A stretch of 64,000 nucleotides of DNA from Lachnospiraceae bacterium (GTDB lineage Bacteria; Bacillota; Clostridia; Lachnospirales; Lachnospiraceae), in contig CAJTIR010000007.1 in assembly GCA_910576385.1 (NCBI GenBank), forward strand, positions 1-64,000. Reading direction: 5' to 3'. Positions 29,501 to 38,593 of the stretch are shown piece by piece (the stretch's first letter is position 1; each line of letters opens with the position of its first letter). The notes under the pieces are model-generated. The model did not search any database and was not told the DNA's origin. It saw nothing but the letters and a program-made list of their open reading frames with translations. The translations under genes were made by a program, and so were the position numbers.

Positions 29501-30079
29501 GACGGTTTGAAGACAGAGGCAAAGAAAGATCAGGCAATCACTTATACGAAATCGTATACCAAAGTATTTGGCGCGAAAGCATTTAAACTCAATGCGAAAC
29601 GCACCAAGGGCAATGGAGCTCTTTCCTATAAGACTTCTGATAGTAAGGTAGCAACTGTAGACAAAACTGGTAAAGTTACGGTCAAAGGAACTGGAATCTG
29701 CAGCATTACTGTGACAGCGGCGGCGACCAGTACTTATAATGCAAAATCTGTCTCCATTACTGTTACCGTAAAACCGAAAAAGGCAGCTGTCAGCAGTGTG
29801 AAGCCAGTAAAAGGCAAGAAACTGACAGTAAAATGGAAGAAAGATGCTAAGGCCACTGGCTATGAGATTCAGTGTTCTTTGACTAAGAATTTCAAGAAAG
29901 TTGCAGCTAAGGCAACGATAAAGAAGGCAAAAACAATCTCCACAACTCTTAAGAAACTGAAAAAGGGCAAGAAGTATTATGTTCGTGTTCGTGCTTACAA
30001 AGATGCAAAAGTGAGCGGCAAGGTGAAAAAGGTTTATGGAGACTGGAGTAAGGTTAAGTTAAGTGCAAAGATCAAATAG
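26540..30079 (+). CDS. Secreted beta-helix protein with FIVAR, Ig-like and Fn3 modules
   Basis: 1179 aa. Signal peptide about 1-36. Residues about 53-610 form a right-handed parallel beta-helix domain, starting YYIDAKDGNDSNAGTSESAAWKT, as in polysaccharide lyases and several glycosidases; VTHNYVNDV, VTMQHNEAAY and VVRYNVSVND are helix rungs. A FIVAR repeat (about 630-690), a jelly-roll CBM-like domain (about 703-855), two more FIVAR repeats, an Ig-like domain and a Lys-rich Fn3 domain follow. The last two match the end of the previous protein. ATG at 26540 is preferred over GTG at 26534 because GAGGGAG is then seven bases away. It starts 13 bases after the galactanase, so the two likely act together on the same glycan. 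The exact enzyme family is not recognised. Confidence 0.85.
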   Translation: MRRKWESGLSLFLAAALTVGSMGFTSSVTAKAQEVGTETASTRIVSGDETIAAASYYIDAKDGNDSNAGTSESAAWKTFANLKRTKFTAGDKILLKAGCIWNDQKLEITGAVGTKENPVVLGKYGDGANPIINGNGSSWLTDRSNLKKEDVAAVHVKDSKYVTIENLEVTNWESDAEDLMGETGGKVKFDQSKYMLTGILVENHDAGELPGIVIQNNYVHDVNGYMSQNGSEGHKKGSGGIMVLVTGGTTESYFKDLQITGNKVEKVCHEAIYMESCWAARVLVGGKDSQQAGDKKWVGWPNVSVTHNYVNDVAGDGIVLINADGGIAEYNLVTKSASEEWNYSRNPAHAAIWMWDCNNVTMQHNEAAYTTSTQDGMAFDCDYGNQNVMYQYNYSHDNKGGFWMACPGPYYTVNSVVRYNVSVNDGLFDGSRIMRVGERGSIGHQVYNNTIYWDHKYKVNAVEQGSWGTPPTSGTDIYNNIFCGNTQEFVNNEGIHYANNCVWGGAENAYPFDEDVNAVVADPGFVDVANRTDGSFANGKVTLGSVAGMELKQNSPCIDTGKNLMAVPEESLDTVKDELVSTHITLENKDYKGNAVPHTGTKKVDIGAFEYQGAGNYQPVTGAVNKDYLQAIYDLANSYKEADFTASSWGNMVSAKEAAKTVLDNASAAQKVVDSVAVMLEQAVQKLKNINDVPAPEENIFLQYHTEDGRDNAGFESDSCDWGNWPEDVKKEISEEQKRTGSKSLKVTKGSQTAFSEIGGVPVQPETTYILEAWFYCPEGSDITAVGLEAKHHNKVTGDGDHKLINANITSDVKPDDKGWYKLTTEFTTEKYNTVSVALSSSTATVYMDDVALYESKERFDKKALAEALKLEPKRAETYYTPKSWKDFQDAKFAGRLKYSDALADQTQIDAAATKIQDAYNALAKRADRRVLQAIYNVCAAKEQGTYSQATWNAFQTALRNAKAVLDNENATQAQVDEQLTKLKAARDGLKTEAKKDQAITYTKSYTKVFGAKAFKLNAKRTKGNGALSYKTSDSKVATVDKTGKVTVKGTGICSITVTAAATSTYNAKSVSITVTVKPKKAAVSSVKPVKGKKLTVKWKKDAKATGYEIQCSLTKNFKKVAAKATIKKAKTISTTLKKLKKGKKYYVRVRAYKDAKVSGKVKKVYGDWSKVKLSAKIK
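29789..30023 (+). repeat. Duplicated C-terminal fibronectin module, copy 2
   Basis: Partner of 26237-26470. Long stretches are identical at the DNA level, for example the part coding for DAKATGYEIQCSLTKNFKK. Confidence 0.85.
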
Positions 30080-30134
30080 TGAAAGAAGATCAAAGTAATC
30101 CTCTCAATAGAGGGGAGTAGAAAGGAAAGTCAGA

Positions 30135-31163
30135 ATGCGAATCAGGTGCAGAAAAATAATCCTGGGCATGATGGCAGTTTTGAGTGCCGCAGCAATTACA
30201 AGCTGCGGCACTCAGACTGTAAAAGATAGCGATCTTGTAATGGAGATAGAGGGACAGCCCGTTGTAAAGGCAGAATATCAGATGATTCTGGAAAATTATG
30301 TAGCGCAGGTCAAAGGGCAATATACCACTGACCAGGCAAATCAAAAAGATTTCTGGACAATGAAGCAGGGGGATGGCACACCACTAGAACAGATTATGGA
30401 ACTTGCACAGCAGGAGTTGGTTCATAAAAAAGTGGTTGCGAAGCTTGCCGAAAATGTCGGGATTGAAAAAAAATCAGACTATCTGTCTATGATGCAGGAA
30501 TTGGAACTGGAAAATGATAACAGAGAAGCTAAAAGTGCTGACGGTCAAACAGTATATGGACTTACTTCTTTTACTGCAAAAGATTATTATACTTATACCT
30601 ACACAGAAATCGAGGGACAGCTTTTAGAGAATCTCAAAGAAGATCAGCAGATAACAGAGCAAGAGTTAAAAAAGATTTATCAGGAAAATATCGAACAGTA
30701 CACCAGTGATATCAGTGTACAGATGTTGATTGCAGAGATGCGCGTTGAGCTGGGGATTGATCAGGCTCAGGAAGTGGCGGAGGAGATGGGGGAGGAAACC
30801 AATGAGGAGCTTTTGGTTCAGAAATATCCTGATGTCAATTTCTATCAGTTAAAAATGACTTCACTGAACACAGAGGAGGGGAAGAGCGGTGCTTATACTA
30901 TGCGCTGGATGACAGCTTCTGCCATGCAGCAGGGCGAAATTTGCCAGCCTTTTCAAATTGGGGATCATCTGATGGTGATGCGCTGTCTTGCGCGCACAGA
31001 AAACAGTCCAGAATCGTTTGAAGCGGTAAAGGGGGTTCTGAAAAGTGATGTTTTGACGGATAAAGCGCAGCAAAAAATATCCAGCCAGGAGCAGAAGGCT
31101 GAGGTTGTGTTAAAGGTGGAACAGAGGCAGTTGGAATCCATAGCACTAGAAGCTTTGGAATAA
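30135..31163 (+). CDS. SurA/PrsA-like lipoprotein foldase
   Basis: 342 aa. Lipoprotein signal with lipobox AAITSCG (Cys about 24). The region about 33-150 is a SurA_N-like helical chaperone segment (MEIEGQPVVKAEYQMILENY), and about 180-300 resembles a diverged parvulin (PPIC) domain (ISVQMLIAEMR, GDHLMVMRCLARTENSPESFEAVKGVL). It may help fold exported proteins at the membrane. It follows the two giant secreted proteins by 55 bases, which suggests a dedicated role in their export, but this is inference. Its stop is only four bases from the stop of the convergent regulator gene. Confidence 0.72.
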   Translation: MRIRCRKIILGMMAVLSAAAITSCGTQTVKDSDLVMEIEGQPVVKAEYQMILENYVAQVKGQYTTDQANQKDFWTMKQGDGTPLEQIMELAQQELVHKKVVAKLAENVGIEKKSDYLSMMQELELENDNREAKSADGQTVYGLTSFTAKDYYTYTYTEIEGQLLENLKEDQQITEQELKKIYQENIEQYTSDISVQMLIAEMRVELGIDQAQEVAEEMGEETNEELLVQKYPDVNFYQLKMTSLNTEEGKSGAYTMRWMTASAMQQGEICQPFQIGDHLMVMRCLARTENSPESFEAVKGVLKSDVLTDKAQQKISSQEQKAEVVLKVEQRQLESIALEALE

Positions 31164-31167
31164 AGAG

Positions 31168-31788
31168 TCAGCGATTTTGGTAATAAAATACAGCGAGCTG
31201 TGTCCGGTCACGCAGATCGAGTTTTTCTAAGATGGAGCTTAAATAATTGCGTACCGTGCCCTCGCTTAGAAAGAGTTGGCTGGCAATCTCACGGTTGCTA
31301 AGCCCCTCTGCCACCAGCTCAATAATCCGAAGTTCTTTTTCCGTGATACCCTGTGTTGAATAATCAAAAACTCTAGTTTGAGAGAGAAAATCAGGGAGTC
31401 TTGTGATAATCTCATTTCCAAAGACACTCTGTCCATTGGCAACTGCTTTCAGCGCTGGGAGCAGGCTTTCAAAATTCTGTTTGAGGATATAACCTTTGGC
31501 TCCTAGACGCAGTGCGCGGACGATATATTCATCATCGAGGAAGGTAGTTAAAAATAAGATATTAGCACTGGGAGCTTGTCTTAAAATCTGTTCTGCGGCT
31601 TCCAGCCCAGACATGACCTCCATACGGATATCCATAAGCAAAACTTCTGGCTGATGTTTTTGATATAATGTAATTGCTTCCTGTCCATTCTGTCCAAGTT
31701 CCAACACTTGTATTTCTCCGGTGGCTTCCAATATGGTTTTGAGAGACAGAGAAACCAGTTTGTCATCGTCTACAATAACTATTTTCAT
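31168..31788 (-). CDS. NarL/LuxR-type response regulator (LnrK-like)
   Basis: 206 aa. Receiver domain with DDD at the start and phospho-acceptor Asp53 in LLMDIRMEVMSG, Lys in GYILKQNFE, then a LuxR helix-turn-helix (TEKELRIIELVAEGLSNREIASQLFLSEGTVRNYLSSILEKL). Start ATG at 31788 with AAAGGAA before it. It lies 159 bases after its kinase gene on the minus strand and probably binds the operator-like site at 33234-33257. Size and context fit LnrK/YfiK of Bacillus. Confidence 0.9.
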   Translation of the reverse strand: MKIVIVDDDKLVSLSLKTILEATGEIQVLELGQNGQEAITLYQKHQPEVLLMDIRMEVMSGLEAAEQILRQAPSANILFLTTFLDDEYIVRALRLGAKGYILKQNFESLLPALKAVANGQSVFGNEIITRLPDFLSQTRVFDYSTQGITEKELRIIELVAEGLSNREIASQLFLSEGTVRNYLSSILEKLDLRDRTQLAVFYYQNR

Positions 31789-31947
31789 TTCTAGATTCCT
31801 TTCCTGAAAGGCAAATATTGAGATAATTGCAAAATTATTCATTTCAAAATTTTATGTACAATGAGATAGTAAAATATTTTTTTAGTCCTTTCAATTATAT
31901 ATAAAATGATTGGGTTTTATAAAGATCTAACACCAAAAATTCTGTAC

Positions 31948-33141
31948 TTATAAAGATATTGGGATGGATGCAAATATACGAAATCCATCTTTCTTCGTGA
32001 TATGGAAATTTCCATTTAATTGCCGGATGCGTTCTTGCATATTGAGTATGCCAATTCCAGGGGAATAGTGTTCCGTTGAAGATTTATTAGTACCATTGTC
32101 ATAAATAATAAGTTGATATATGACTGGATGTTTCCGCAATGTAATGCTGATTTTTGTGGCCTGGCTGTGTCTGGCAATGTTGGAGAGCGCTTCTTTTATG
32201 ATAGATAGAAAACAATATTTTACTGGTGCAGGCACAGCAGAACCCATATCATAGTCAAATTGAATCTGATAAGTTGAAAATTCTGATAAAAGCTCTTCAA
32301 TACTGTTCTTTAAATCAATCGAATCATCATGGAGATCATGGACGCTCTGCCGAATGGAATCCATCGCGGAGGTTAGGGTGTCTTTTAAAGCATTTAATGG
32401 TTCTGTCAATGGTTCCTGCTTGTTTAATACCATCAAGGCGCCGGCTTGCAGCAGGGAACGCGACAGCATATGTCCTACATTGTCGTGAATTTCTCTGGCA
32501 ATGCGGTTCCGTTCCTTTAGTGTTGCCACATGGATTTCATAATCTTGTTTTTCGATCAAAGCCAGATGCCTTTGTTTGGATAACAGATAGTATTCCGTGG
32601 AATCATCCCGCAGCAAGCGCAGCGATTCTTCCAGATAGATTAGGCGTCTTGTTTTCCAAGATAGGCAGACCGCAAGCAGACAGAGAATAAATAATAGTGC
32701 AGGTTGAAGTTCTGTACAAAATCCCAGAATTAAAATGTATAGCAGGCAGCCGGAAAGTAAAAGAAGATTTGTGGCAGGATAATGTTCAAGGCTGGATGCA
32801 GAGTAGGCAGCGTATGTATTAATATAAAAGGTTTGTTTTTTCATGTCTAAGGGAAATAAGGTAGTCAACTCATATAAGAGAAAGGGCAGATAGTAATTAA
32901 TGGATGGAAGCCACAAGGCAGCAAAGATAAATAATGCTGACCATCCAATACAGAAATAGCGGCGTTTTAAGGATAGTTGGGAAAGTGCACGCAATTCCAG
33001 ATTGCAGCTACTAATACAACAGGTATAAATGATAGTCATTAATAGGCTTAGTATCTGCAAAAACTCTGTTTCTTTTATATCGTGCAGCATAAACATTGTA
33101 CAGCCTGTCAGAAGGAGTAATTTATCAATCAGGATTGTCAT
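31948..33141 (-). CDS. Membrane sensor histidine kinase, HisKA_3 type (LnrJ-like)
   Basis: 397 aa. About six hydrophobic segments in the first 165 residues and almost no extracellular domain, so it senses within or at the membrane. The dimerisation helix carries EIHDNVGHMLSRSL with the phospho-accepting His. The ATPase part has NIARHSQATKISI and DNGTNKSSTEHYSPGIGILNMQERI. It is the partner of the LuxR-type regulator downstream and is divergent from the ABC exporter. The architecture and length match kinases that detect membrane-active lipids or peptides. Confidence 0.9.
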   Translation of the reverse strand: MTILIDKLLLLTGCTMFMLHDIKETEFLQILSLLMTIIYTCCISSCNLELRALSQLSLKRRYFCIGWSALFIFAALWLPSINYYLPFLLYELTTLFPLDMKKQTFYINTYAAYSASSLEHYPATNLLLLSGCLLYILILGFCTELQPALLFILCLLAVCLSWKTRRLIYLEESLRLLRDDSTEYYLLSKQRHLALIEKQDYEIHVATLKERNRIAREIHDNVGHMLSRSLLQAGALMVLNKQEPLTEPLNALKDTLTSAMDSIRQSVHDLHDDSIDLKNSIEELLSEFSTYQIQFDYDMGSAVPAPVKYCFLSIIKEALSNIARHSQATKISITLRKHPVIYQLIIYDNGTNKSSTEHYSPGIGILNMQERIRQLNGNFHITKKDGFRIFASIPISL

Positions 33142-33233
33142 AGTGATTCCTTTCTTTTCTGGTTTTATTTTATTATAAAGACAAATTGATCTTTTTACAA
33201 GGCAGCGAAACGCAAAGGATTAAAATAGTGATA

Positions 33234-33257
33234 ATTGTCATGAAAAGCGATGACAAT
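33234..33257. promoter_or_regulatory. Operator-like inverted repeat between the TCS and ABC exporter
   Basis: ATTGTCAT (33234-33241), 8-base spacer, ATGACAAT (33250-33257), a perfect 8-bp inverted repeat in the divergent intergenic region. It lies about 95 bases before the ATPase start codon and is a good candidate site for the LuxR-type response regulator dimer. Confidence 0.6.
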
Positions 33258-33350
33258 AGGCACTTCTATTGTAAAAGGTGCTTTGTTAAAATGATAGAGT
33301 AAAGAAAAATGAAATCAACATATATATTGTAGTAGGAAGGAGTAACACAT

Positions 33351-34301
33351 ATGGCAAAGGCTGTGATAGAGATTGAAAATCTGGTAAAGCGTTATAAAGA
33401 GCTGGTGGCGCTGGATCATCTGAATCTCACAATAAGGGAGGGCGAGGTGTTCGGACTGTTGGGTCCCAATGGTTCTGGCAAGACAACGGCCATCAACTGT
33501 ATCTTAGCGCTATTGCATTTTGATAAGGGCAGTGTCAAGGTATTTGGGGAAGAGATGCAGCCAGACAGTTATGATATCAAAAGGAAAATTGGAGTGGTAT
33601 TGCAAAATGTGGCAGTATTTGAGGAATTGACCGTACAGGAAAATATAGATTATTTTTGTAGTCTCTATGTCAAGGAAAAATCAGTCAGGCGGCAATATGT
33701 CGAGGAAGCCATTTCATTTTCAGGCTTAGAGGAATTTCGGAAGTTTTTTCCTAAGAAATTGTCAGGGGGCTTGCTGCGGCGGCTAAATATTGCCTGTGGG
33801 ATTGCGCATAAGCCGAAGTTAATTATATTAGATGAGCCTACAGTAGCCGTAGATCCGCAGAGCCGCAACCGTATCTTAGAGGGCATCCAAAAGTTGAATC
33901 GACAAGGAGCGACTATTATTTATACGTCTCACTATATGGAGGAAGTGGAGCAGATTTGCAGCAGAATTGCCATTTTAGATCAGGGGAGATGTGTAGCCTC
34001 TGGCACCAAAGAAGAATTAAAAGCTATGATTAAGATTGGCGAGAAGATTCATTTGGAGGCGGAGGGGATGACGTCAGAGCAAATGGAAGGAATTCGCAGG
34101 CTGCGCCATGTATACCAAGTGGATTACCAGAATGGAATGTTGAAAATTTGCTGCAATGGCGGGAAACATAATCTAGTACATATTTTAGATTATATGACAA
34201 AAGAGGAAATTAGTTTTGGCAGAGTATATGCAGAACTTCCGACTTTAAATGATGTATTTTTGGAGATTACTGGGAAACAGCTTCGTGATTCGGCAGAGTA
34301 G
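33351..34301 (+). CDS. ABC exporter ATPase (LnrL-like)
   Basis: 316 aa. Walker A GPNGSGKT (38-45), signature LSGG (137-140) and Walker B LIILDEP with Asp161/Glu162, then the switch His in YTSHYMEE. A C-terminal extension of about 90 residues is typical of DrrA-type exporters. It energises the two ABC-2 permeases encoded right after it. The likely role is removing or resisting membrane-active antimicrobials, by analogy to the linearmycin-resistance exporter of Bacillus (LnrLMN), which has the same three-gene layout. Confidence 0.92.
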   Translation: MAKAVIEIENLVKRYKELVALDHLNLTIREGEVFGLLGPNGSGKTTAINCILALLHFDKGSVKVFGEEMQPDSYDIKRKIGVVLQNVAVFEELTVQENIDYFCSLYVKEKSVRRQYVEEAISFSGLEEFRKFFPKKLSGGLLRRLNIACGIAHKPKLIILDEPTVAVDPQSRNRILEGIQKLNRQGATIIYTSHYMEEVEQICSRIAILDQGRCVASGTKEELKAMIKIGEKIHLEAEGMTSEQMEGIRRLRHVYQVDYQNGMLKICCNGGKHNLVHILDYMTKEEISFGRVYAELPTLNDVFLEITGKQLRDSAE

Positions 34302-34313
34302 GAGGTGAAAATC

Positions 34314-35501
34314 ATGTTTTTCAAATTATATCGCTATAGCATTCTGCAGACGATGCGCCAGAAGTTGACCATTTTTTGGAGTCTGTTGTTTCCAATTATC
34401 ATGGGAACTTTATTTCGGGTGAGTTTTGGTGATTTTATGAATGAAACTGTGGTCTTTCATCAGATTCCGGTTGCCTATGTGACAGAGGAGGAACAATTTG
34501 ATGCATTCCAAGCGGTGTTGGAGTCCTTAGAAGAAGAGGAAGGGCTGGTAGAGCTGATACTCGTAGACAGAGAGGAGGCCGAAGCGCTTCTAAAAGATGA
34601 GAAAGTGGAAGGCATTTATCAGAGAGCCGTTTCCAGTGCCGCTCAGAATTTAGAGCGTGAGACGATAGGGATAGAGCAGAGTGCAGAAGATATTACTTTA
34701 ACTGTGACAAAAAAAGGGATAAATCAGAGTATTTTGAGCTCAGTGCTAGAGCAGTATCAGCGAACCTTCCAGACAATGGAACATATCGCCAGAGAACAGC
34801 CGGCGGGAATTGAAGCTGCAGCTTCTGTGATTCGAGAGCAATGTCAATATTTGAAAGCGGGGACGATCTCAGATACACCCAAGGGAGATGTGACAGATTA
34901 TTTTTATGCGTTAATTGCTATGAATTGCCTGATGGGCGTTATAATGGGACTACAGAGTGCGTTGGAGTTTAAAGCAAATCTATCCCCGCTTGCGGCGCGC
35001 AGAGTGATGGCAAGTACACATCGGTTTGGGATTTTGCTGCCAGATTTAGCTGCAAAACTTACCATACAATTTCTATGTACTGTGTTTTCCGTGTGTTATC
35101 TGATGTTTGCCATGCAGGTGTCCTTAGGGGAAAAATTTCCTCTGGTGCTGCTGACCACATTGCTAGGCAGTTTGGTAGGTATTTTTTGGGGCTTTTTTGT
35201 TGGAGCAGCGGGAACTTATAAAGAGACCGTTAAGGAAGGAATCTGTATTGCAGGGATGTTGTTTTCCAGTTTTTTGGCTGGTATGATGGTGGAAGGAATG
35301 TATCGTTTTTTGGAAACTCATATGCCTGTGGTCAATCGTATCAATCCAGCGTCGCTGATTTCTCATGCCCTATATAGCTTAGATATCTATCAAGGCTATG
35401 AAAAATATGCCCAATGCATGGTTAGTCTGCTTCTCATTGCGGTATTGCTGGGTGTTTGTGGGTTTGCCCTGGTAAGGAGGGAACGATATGCAAGTATTTA
35501 A
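34314..35501 (+). CDS. ABC-2 type permease (LnrM-like)
   Basis: 395 aa. One membrane helix near the N-terminus (about 20-40), a large extracytoplasmic domain (about 41-205), then five helices, the ABC2_membrane_3 layout. ATG at 34314 is preferred over GTG at 34305 because GGAGG at 34301-34305 is then at the right distance. It overlaps the next permease gene by 14 bases, so translation is coupled. Confidence 0.88.
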   Translation: MFFKLYRYSILQTMRQKLTIFWSLLFPIIMGTLFRVSFGDFMNETVVFHQIPVAYVTEEEQFDAFQAVLESLEEEEGLVELILVDREEAEALLKDEKVEGIYQRAVSSAAQNLERETIGIEQSAEDITLTVTKKGINQSILSSVLEQYQRTFQTMEHIAREQPAGIEAAASVIREQCQYLKAGTISDTPKGDVTDYFYALIAMNCLMGVIMGLQSALEFKANLSPLAARRVMASTHRFGILLPDLAAKLTIQFLCTVFSVCYLMFAMQVSLGEKFPLVLLTTLLGSLVGIFWGFFVGAAGTYKETVKEGICIAGMLFSSFLAGMMVEGMYRFLETHMPVVNRINPASLISHALYSLDIYQGYEKYAQCMVSLLLIAVLLGVCGFALVRRERYASI

Positions 35502-36639
35502 AGTATTTTTTAAAGTGATGGGCAAGAAGAAAACAACCATGTGTATTTATATATTAATCTATCTTGTGATCAGTGTTACAATCAGTTATTCTATGAAGGA
35601 GCATGGACAGGAGCAATTTTCCAAGGTTTCTGTGAAGATAGCGGTGGAAAATCTAGATCAGGGTGAATTAGGTGCAAGACTGGTCTCCTATTTGGGTCAG
35701 CATCATCAATTACAGGAGCTGCCCGAGACTCGTCTAGCGCTGCAGGATGCCATGTATTATCAGGAAATTGATTATGTACTGGCGATTCCAAAGGATTTTA
35801 CTGAAAAATTCCAGACAGGACAGCAAGAAGGAATTTTGCAGGGAACAATGGTACCTGGCAGCAGGGCGGCTTCTTTTATGGAGCAGGAAATCCAACAATA
35901 TTTGAATATTGTTTCGATGTATCAAGCGGCAGGAATGGAGCAAGAACGGGCGTTGGAGCTTGCCGCAGAGGATATGGAGAAGGAAGTGAACGTAGATTTT
36001 TTAGAAAAGAGTGATGGCCAGGAATTGGCAGGAGGTTATTATTTCTTTCAGTATATTCCCTATGTTTTTCTGGTGCTGATGATTTTGGTGTTCGGTTCCG
36101 TGATGAAAACGTTTCAGGATAAAGATTTATCAGCGAGAAATAAATGTTCTGCAAGGTCTTTCTGGGAGCAGAATGTTCAGATTATTCTGGGTTCTGTATT
36201 GTTTACCTTTGGCGTATATCTTCTTTTTATGGGAATGGCATGTCTGATAGACTTTTCTTATTTATTCTCGCTAAAAGGATTGTTGAGTGCCATCAATGCA
36301 TTGGTATTTAGCATCTGTGCGATAAGTGTAGCCTGGTTTTGTGTACAGTTTGTACATAGCAGCGCTGAACTTAATGTGATGAGCAATATATTCAGTCTCT
36401 CGTTTAGTTTTCTCGGAGGTGTGTTTGTATCTCTGGAACTTATGGGCGACAGTGTCAGACAGATTGCAAAATTTATTCCCTCTTACTGGTATGTGATTGC
36501 CAATCAGGAGATTCAGAAAGTAGAGAATCTGGCACAGGCTGGGCGTGTCTATCAGTCATATGGCTTGGTATTGGTGTTTGCATTGGCATTTTTTTCTGCC
36601 GGGCTTTTGGTAAAACGTATGAAGCTGAGAACAATATAA
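35488..36639 (+). CDS. ABC-2 type permease (LnrN-like)
   Basis: 383 aa with the same plan as its neighbour: helix at about 13-32, large outer domain to about 185, then five or six helices (FFQYIPYVFLVLMILVFGSV and onward). The two permeases differ in sequence and presumably form a heterodimer. Lengths of about 316, 395 and 383 aa for the three exporter parts closely match the Bacillus Lnr/Yfi system. A terminator follows. Confidence 0.88.
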   Translation: MQVFKVFFKVMGKKKTTMCIYILIYLVISVTISYSMKEHGQEQFSKVSVKIAVENLDQGELGARLVSYLGQHHQLQELPETRLALQDAMYYQEIDYVLAIPKDFTEKFQTGQQEGILQGTMVPGSRAASFMEQEIQQYLNIVSMYQAAGMEQERALELAAEDMEKEVNVDFLEKSDGQELAGGYYFFQYIPYVFLVLMILVFGSVMKTFQDKDLSARNKCSARSFWEQNVQIILGSVLFTFGVYLLFMGMACLIDFSYLFSLKGLLSAINALVFSICAISVAWFCVQFVHSSAELNVMSNIFSLSFSFLGGVFVSLELMGDSVRQIAKFIPSYWYVIANQEIQKVENLAQAGRVYQSYGLVLVFALAFFSAGLLVKRMKLRTI

Positions 36640-36652
36640 GGTTAGATCGATT

Positions 36653-36692
36653 AAAACGGCAGGATCCGCGTTGAATCTTGCCGTTTTATTTT
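36653..36692. terminator. Terminator between the ABC exporter and typA
   Basis: AAAACGGCAGGAT (36653-36665) pairs with ATCTTGCCGTTTT (36675-36687) with one G-T pair and a 9-base loop, followed by ATTTTA. A-rich sequence on the left also allows use from the minus strand by typA. Confidence 0.88.
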
Positions 36693-36763
36693 ATATAATA
36701 TCGCTATGAACCATTGAAAACTATTTTGATGTGGGCAGCCCTATTTGAAAGATAAGATATTCT

Positions 36764-38593
36764 CTATTTCTTAAAGCCAGCTCTTTTGCGCAGTGTGGGG
36801 TCTAAGATTCGTTTGCGGATCCGCAGGCTTTCTGGGGTCACTTCTAAGAGTTCATCTGTTTCAATAAATTCCAACGCCTGTTCCAGACTTAAGATTCGAG
36901 GCGGAGTCAAGGTCAATGCTTCGTCCGCGCTTGAGGAGCGGGTGTTGGTGAGATGTTTTTTCTTGCAGACATTGATCTCGATGTCCTCTGGTTTGGCGCT
37001 CTGGCCAATGACCATTCCAGCATAGACTTTCTCACCAGCGCCGATAAACAGAGCGCCGCGGTCCTGAGCGCTGAACAGACCATAGGTGACAGATTCTCCC
37101 GATTCAAAGGCAATTAGGGAGCCTTGTTTGCGGTAGGAAATATCCCCCTTATAAGGCTCGTAGCCGTTAAAAATAGTGTTGATAATACCGTTTCCTTTGG
37201 TATCGGTCATAAATTCGCTGCGGTAGCCGATTAGCCCTCGTGAGGGAATATTAAATTCTAAGCGGGTGTAACCGCCGCTGATTGGTCCCATATTGCGCAG
37301 TTCGCCCTTGCGCTGGCTTAATTTCTCAATTACTGCTCCGGTAAATTCATCAGGAACATCTACATAGGCAAGTTCCATAGGCTCGAGGCGTTTGCCATTT
37401 TCATCCTTGTGATATAACACTTCTGCCTTGCTGACAGCAAATTCATATCCTTCCCGTCGCATATTTTCAATTAAAACCGATAAATGCAGCTCTCCTCTGC
37501 CAGATACTTTGAGGCTGTCTGGACTTTCTGTCTCCTCCACACGCAGAGAGACGTCTGTATTCAGTTCTCGAAACAGACGGTCACGGATATGGCGGGAGGT
37601 CACATATTTCCCTTCTTGGCCGGCAAGAGGGCTGTCATTTACAATAAAATTCATAGAGATTGTGGGTTCCGAAATTTTTTGGAAGTCAATGGCTTCTGGG
37701 TGTTCAGGGGAACAGATAGTATCTCCAATATGAATATCGGCAATGCCAGAGATGGCGACAATTGAGCCAATTTTTGCCTCAGTGACATCCACTTTGTTCA
37801 GTCCGTCAAATTCATATAATTTACTGATTCTTACTTTCTGCAGTTTGTCTGGTTCATGGTGGTTTACCACTACAGCATCCTGATTGACTTTCAGACAGCC
37901 GTTGTCTACCTTTCCAACACCAATACGGCCGACATATTCATTGTAATCAATGGTACTGATCAATATCTGAGTATTGGCGTCTGGATCCCCTTCTGGTGCC
38001 GGAATATATTCGAGGATGGTCTCAAAAAGGGCTGTCATATCTTTCTTTTCATCATTTAAGTCTTTGACAGCATAGCCTTCTCTTGCAGAAGCGTAGATAA
38101 AAGGACAGTCGAGCTGTTCATCAGAAGCATCCAGATCCATAAATAGTTCCAGCACTTCATCAATTACTTCATCTGGCCGTGCTTCTGGGCGGTCAATCTT
38201 GTTGATACAAACAATGACAGGCAGCTCTAAGGCGAGTGCCTTCATCAGCACAAATTTTGTCTGAGGCATGGCGCCCTCAAAGGCGTCTACAACAAGAACA
38301 ACACCGTTTACCATTTTAAGCACACGTTCTACTTCGCCGCCAAAGTCTGCATGTCCAGGGGTATCAATGATGTTTATTTTTGTATCTTGATAAAAGACAG
38401 CCGTATTTTTTGAGAGAATCGTAATCCCGCGTTCCCTCTCAATATCATTGGAATCCATCACACGTTCCTGTACTTCCTGATTGGCGCGGAATACACCACT
38501 CTGCTTGAGAAGTTCGTCCACCAGGGTAGTTTTGCCGTGGTCGACATGGGCAATAATGGCGATGTTACGGATATCCTCACGTTTCATTTTCAT
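36764..38593 (-). CDS. typA: Translational GTPase TypA/BipA
   Basis: 609 aa, normal length. Ribosome-associated GTPase related to EF-G and LepA, involved in stress and cold adaptation and ribosome assembly. G1 AHVDHGKTT, the switch region [11 protein letters not shown]3 [12 protein letters not shown] and G4 [10 protein letters not shown] are all present, and the C-terminal TypA-specific domain has [17 protein letters not shown] at 38593 with AGAAGGA before it is preferred to an upstream start at 38632. Single gene. Confidence 0.97.
   Translation of the reverse strand: MKMKREDIRNIAIIAHVDHGKTTLVDELLKQSGVFRANQEVQERVMDSNDIERERGITILSKNTAVFYQDTKINIIDTPGHADFGGEVERVLKMVNGVVLVVDAFEGAMPQTKFVLMKALALELPVIVCINKIDRPEARPDEVIDEVLELFMDLDASDEQLDCPFIYASAREGYAVKDLNDEKKDMTALFETILEYIPAPEGDPDANTQILISTIDYNEYVGRIGVGKVDNGCLKVNQDAVVVNHHEPDKLQKVRISKLYEFDGLNKVDVTEAKIGSIVAISGIADIHIGDTICSPEHPEAIDFQKISEPTISMNFIVNDSPLAGQEGKYVTSRHIRDRLFRELNTDVSLRVEETESPDSLKVSGRGELHLSVLIENMRREGYEFAVSKAEVLYHKDENGKRLEPMELAYVDVPDEFTGAVIEKLSQRKGELRNMGPISGGYTRLEFNIPSRGLIGYRSEFMTDTKGNGIINTIFNGYEPYKGDISYRKQGSLIAFESGESVTYGLFSAQDRGALFIGAGEKVYAGMVIGQSAKPEDIEINVCKKKHLTNTRSSSADEALTLTPPRILSLEQALEFIETDELLEVTPESLRIRKRILDPTLRKRAGFKK

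Noticed and set aside
31163-31168. Missing terminator between the convergent lipoprotein and regulator genes as evidence of a deletion
   Set aside because: Stops four bases apart are compact but not rare, and both proteins are complete.
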